From UBA6921 sp031363085 (GTDB lineage Bacteria; Pseudomonadota; Gammaproteobacteria; SG8-11): DNA of 45,877 nt. Below the pieces are notes generated by a model. It searched no databases. It had not been told where the DNA came from and saw nothing but the letters and a program-made list of their open reading frames with translations. The DNA lies in contig JANLTU010000197.1 in NCBI GenBank assembly GCA_031363085.1, positions 1 to 45,877 on the forward strand, read 5' to 3'. A program made the position numbers and the translations under genes. Shown here one piece after another: positions 44,549 to 45,877 of this stretch; within the stretch, counting starts at the first letter, position 1, and each line of letters opens with the position of its first letter.

Positions 44549-45538
44549 TTATTCAATCAGGTGCCAAACATGCCGACGCAATGCGTCCATCGAATCTTCG
44601 GTAAACAGCAGCAACAAATCGCAATTGATTTTCCGGTTTTCAATGCGGTAACCCATCTCGATCGCAAAGGTCTGCTTCCACTTCATGGCGTTACCCTTAA
44701 GCAGGTCGGCGACCTTGATGTGCCGTCCCAACACCATCGGATGTCCCTGGCTGAAATTAATGTCAAGCTGGTCGACGATGCCTTTTAGACACGCGCCGAT
44801 CAGTACATTGGAAATATCCATCAACAATTCCAGCTCGACGCTCTCGTCGATTATGCCGTCGTATTTCATTAACTCGGCGATATCCTTGAAGCTCGATTCG
44901 TTAAAGATCAGCAGCGCTTCGCCGGCCACGCCCGCACCGATAAAGCCCTGGCACACGGCAGTCACGTTATCGCCGGCGGCAATTTCGTCGAGTGCCATGC
45001 GCAGCTCAGCAACTTCAATCATATTCACGTTCGGAATCGGCATCACCACAAACGCGCCAAGCAAACGCGCTAGAAAATCCGCCGCGCGCCCCATCGCCAC
45101 GTTGGTGATTTCACGGTAGACATCGCGCAAATCGGTTTTTACCTCAACCTGCTGGACTTGGCTTGTGAGAACGCCGCGCAGCCTGTGCGTGTCTAACACT
45201 TCGCCCAACTGGGACTCGATAATCGGCTTCTTGATAAACGCCAGCGCGCCCAACTTCATCACGCGCTGATAAGCCTCCGACTGGATATCCCCGGACACGA
45301 CGATGACCTTGGTTTTCATTCCGGCGCCGTACAGCGATTGCAGCACCTCGTAGCCATCCATCACCGGCATGTTCAAATCCAGAAACAGAATGTCGCCCTT
45401 GCCGGCCTCAATGGCTTTCAACGCCTCGACACCATTGCTGGCGAAACTGAGGCTCACGTTCCAGCCCTTGGGCAGCGCGCGCGCGATCTGCTTCTGCGCA
45501 AAACTGGAATCGTCGCAAATTAAAACCGGAATGGTCAC
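44549..45538 (-). CDS. Response regulator with CheC-like phosphatase domain
   Basis: 329 residues. Receiver domain (1 to about 120) with the acidic pair in LICDDSS, the phospho-acceptor in LFLDLNMPVMDG, Thr/Ser in VVSGD and Lys in FIKKP. Then a CheC/CheX-family domain (about 130-325) with two active-site helices, REITNVAMGRAADFL and LLMDISNVLIGACLKG, each carrying the E/S-x2-N pattern that removes phosphate from CheY. It may dephosphorylate a CheY or itself. First gene of the operon with the diguanylate cyclase, linking chemotaxis and c-di-GMP. Confidence 0.88.
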   Translation of the reverse strand: MTIPVLICDDSSFAQKQIARALPKGWNVSLSFASNGVEALKAIEAGKGDILFLDLNMPVMDGYEVLQSLYGAGMKTKVIVVSGDIQSEAYQRVMKLGALAFIKKPIIESQLGEVLDTHRLRGVLTSQVQQVEVKTDLRDVYREITNVAMGRAADFLARLLGAFVVMPIPNVNMIEVAELRMALDEIAAGDNVTAVCQGFIGAGVAGEALLIFNESSFKDIAELMKYDGIIDESVELELLMDISNVLIGACLKGIVDQLDINFSQGHPMVLGRHIKVADLLKGNAMKWKQTFAIEMGYRIENRKINCDLLLLFTEDSMDALRRHVWHLIE

Positions 45539-45610
45539 AAGCCTGCTCGTTTTGATGTTGAAGCCGCGCTAGGCATACTTAGATCCGAATGACAGCGCAG
45601 CCTGTGCAAC

Positions 45611-45638
45611 GTATCGGCATGCGCTTACGGAAACTTAA
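45611..45638 (-). promoter_or_regulatory. Predicted sigma-28 (FliA) promoter of the REC-CheC / diguanylate cyclase operon
   Basis: On the minus strand TTAAGTTT-N12-GCCGATAC matches 7 of 8 at both boxes. It lies 73 bp before the ATG, giving a leader of about 65 bases. Spacing of 12 equals that of the Sel1 promoter at 27082. Confidence 0.65.
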
Positions 45639-45671
45639 CCGCCGCAGTCGAGCGATCAAGCACAGCGCATA

Positions 45672-45699
45672 TTGCCGTTTAAACAAGATGCTTTATACT
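45672..45699 (+). promoter_or_regulatory. Sigma-70 promoter of tRNA-Leu
   Basis: TTGCCG (45672-45677) and TATACT (45694-45699) are 16 bp apart and followed by the GC-rich TGCCGCC discriminator, a feature of stable-RNA promoters under stringent control. Confidence 0.65.
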
Positions 45700-45715
45700 T
45701 GCCGCCTCATCCGCA

Positions 45716-45736
45716 CCGGCGCTGTTTTTGCGCCGG
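45716..45736 (+). other. Stem-loop in the tRNA-Leu leader
   Basis: CCGGCGC (45716-45722) and GCGCCGG (45730-45736) form a perfect 7-bp stem with loop TGTTTTT, 10 bases before the mature tRNA. It may guide 5' processing. Confidence 0.6.
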
Positions 45737-45746
45737 GCGGTAGAAA

Positions 45747-45833
45747 GCCGGGATGGCGGAACTGGTAGACGCGCTGGACTCAAAATCCAGTAGTGGTGAC
45801 ACTGTGGGAGTTCGATTCTCCCTCCCGGCACCA
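45747..45833 (+). tRNA. tRNA-Leu (anticodon CAA)
   Basis: An 87-nt class II tRNA with encoded CCA. Acceptor GCCGGGA pairs with TCCCGGC; the anticodon stem CTGGA/TCCAG encloses CTCAAAA with CAA at 45781-45783; a long variable arm and the T loop TTCGATT are present; discriminator A is the leucine identity base. It reads UUG. Confidence 0.97.
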
Positions 45834-45877
45834 TCCAAATATTGTCAATACATGGCCTTTTGTGCGCGCCATTCTTA

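Overview
The window reads as about 46 kb of chromosome from a motile, flagellated Gram-negative bacterium, most likely a gammaproteobacterium. Supporting evidence: the relA-mazG pair, the tRNA-Ser / 4.5S RNA / dnaX-ybaB-recR order, a YqiB-type DUF1249 protein, a YaiL-type DUF2058 protein, lipoproteins, an outer-membrane barrel and MotAB with a FliA sigma factor. This placement is inferred from gene content, not from a tree.

Layout. Positions 1-4080 look accessory and visibly more AT-rich than most of what follows: a probable integron attC site closing a partial cassette ORF, a lipoprotein hydrolase, several copies of a palindromic element with the core GGTCAGGCTTG, and a small-molecule operon (SDR, tautomerase, SnoaL-like) divergent from an HxlR regulator. 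From 4.1 to 12.4 kb come two HDOD paralogs around a 39-residue membrane peptide, an outer-membrane barrel and a Kelch lipoprotein, then mazG-relA and a LysR regulator. From 12.9 to 14.8 kb lies a periplasmic redox cluster: a dihaem peroxidase-like protein and two plastocyanin-like proteins. From 14.8 to 20.5 kb (minus strand) lie an MFS carrier, chorismate synthase with an unusual acidic tail, motB-motA and a ferritin-like diiron protein. From 20.7 to 24.5 kb is an informational block: tRNA-Ser, SRP RNA, dnaX, ybaB, recR, fliA. From 24.5 to 28.3 kb are a long hairpin repeat, DUF1249, a PAS sensor without an output domain, an Hpt protein and a Sel1 protein. After a decayed Uma2 gene and a PQQ-type sugar dehydrogenase fused to a dihaem domain comes a complete glycogen locus (malQ, GH57, glgC / glgB, glgA, 31.6-40.1 kb). 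The right end holds an uncharacterised membrane protein plus vWA lipoprotein pair, a priA 3' remnant, DUF2058, a diguanylate cyclase, a REC-CheC protein and tRNA-Leu.

The most interesting thread is a putative sigma-28 (FliA) regulon. Close matches to the TAAAGTTT-N11-GCCGATAA promoter lie upstream of motAB, the Sel1-repeat gene and the REC-CheC/diguanylate cyclase operon, with a weaker one before the outer-membrane barrel, and fliA itself is in the window. This would tie stator, CheC-like signalling, c-di-GMP and an uncharacterised Sel1 protein to one flagellar checkpoint. No CRISPR array, prophage or intact transposase was seen.
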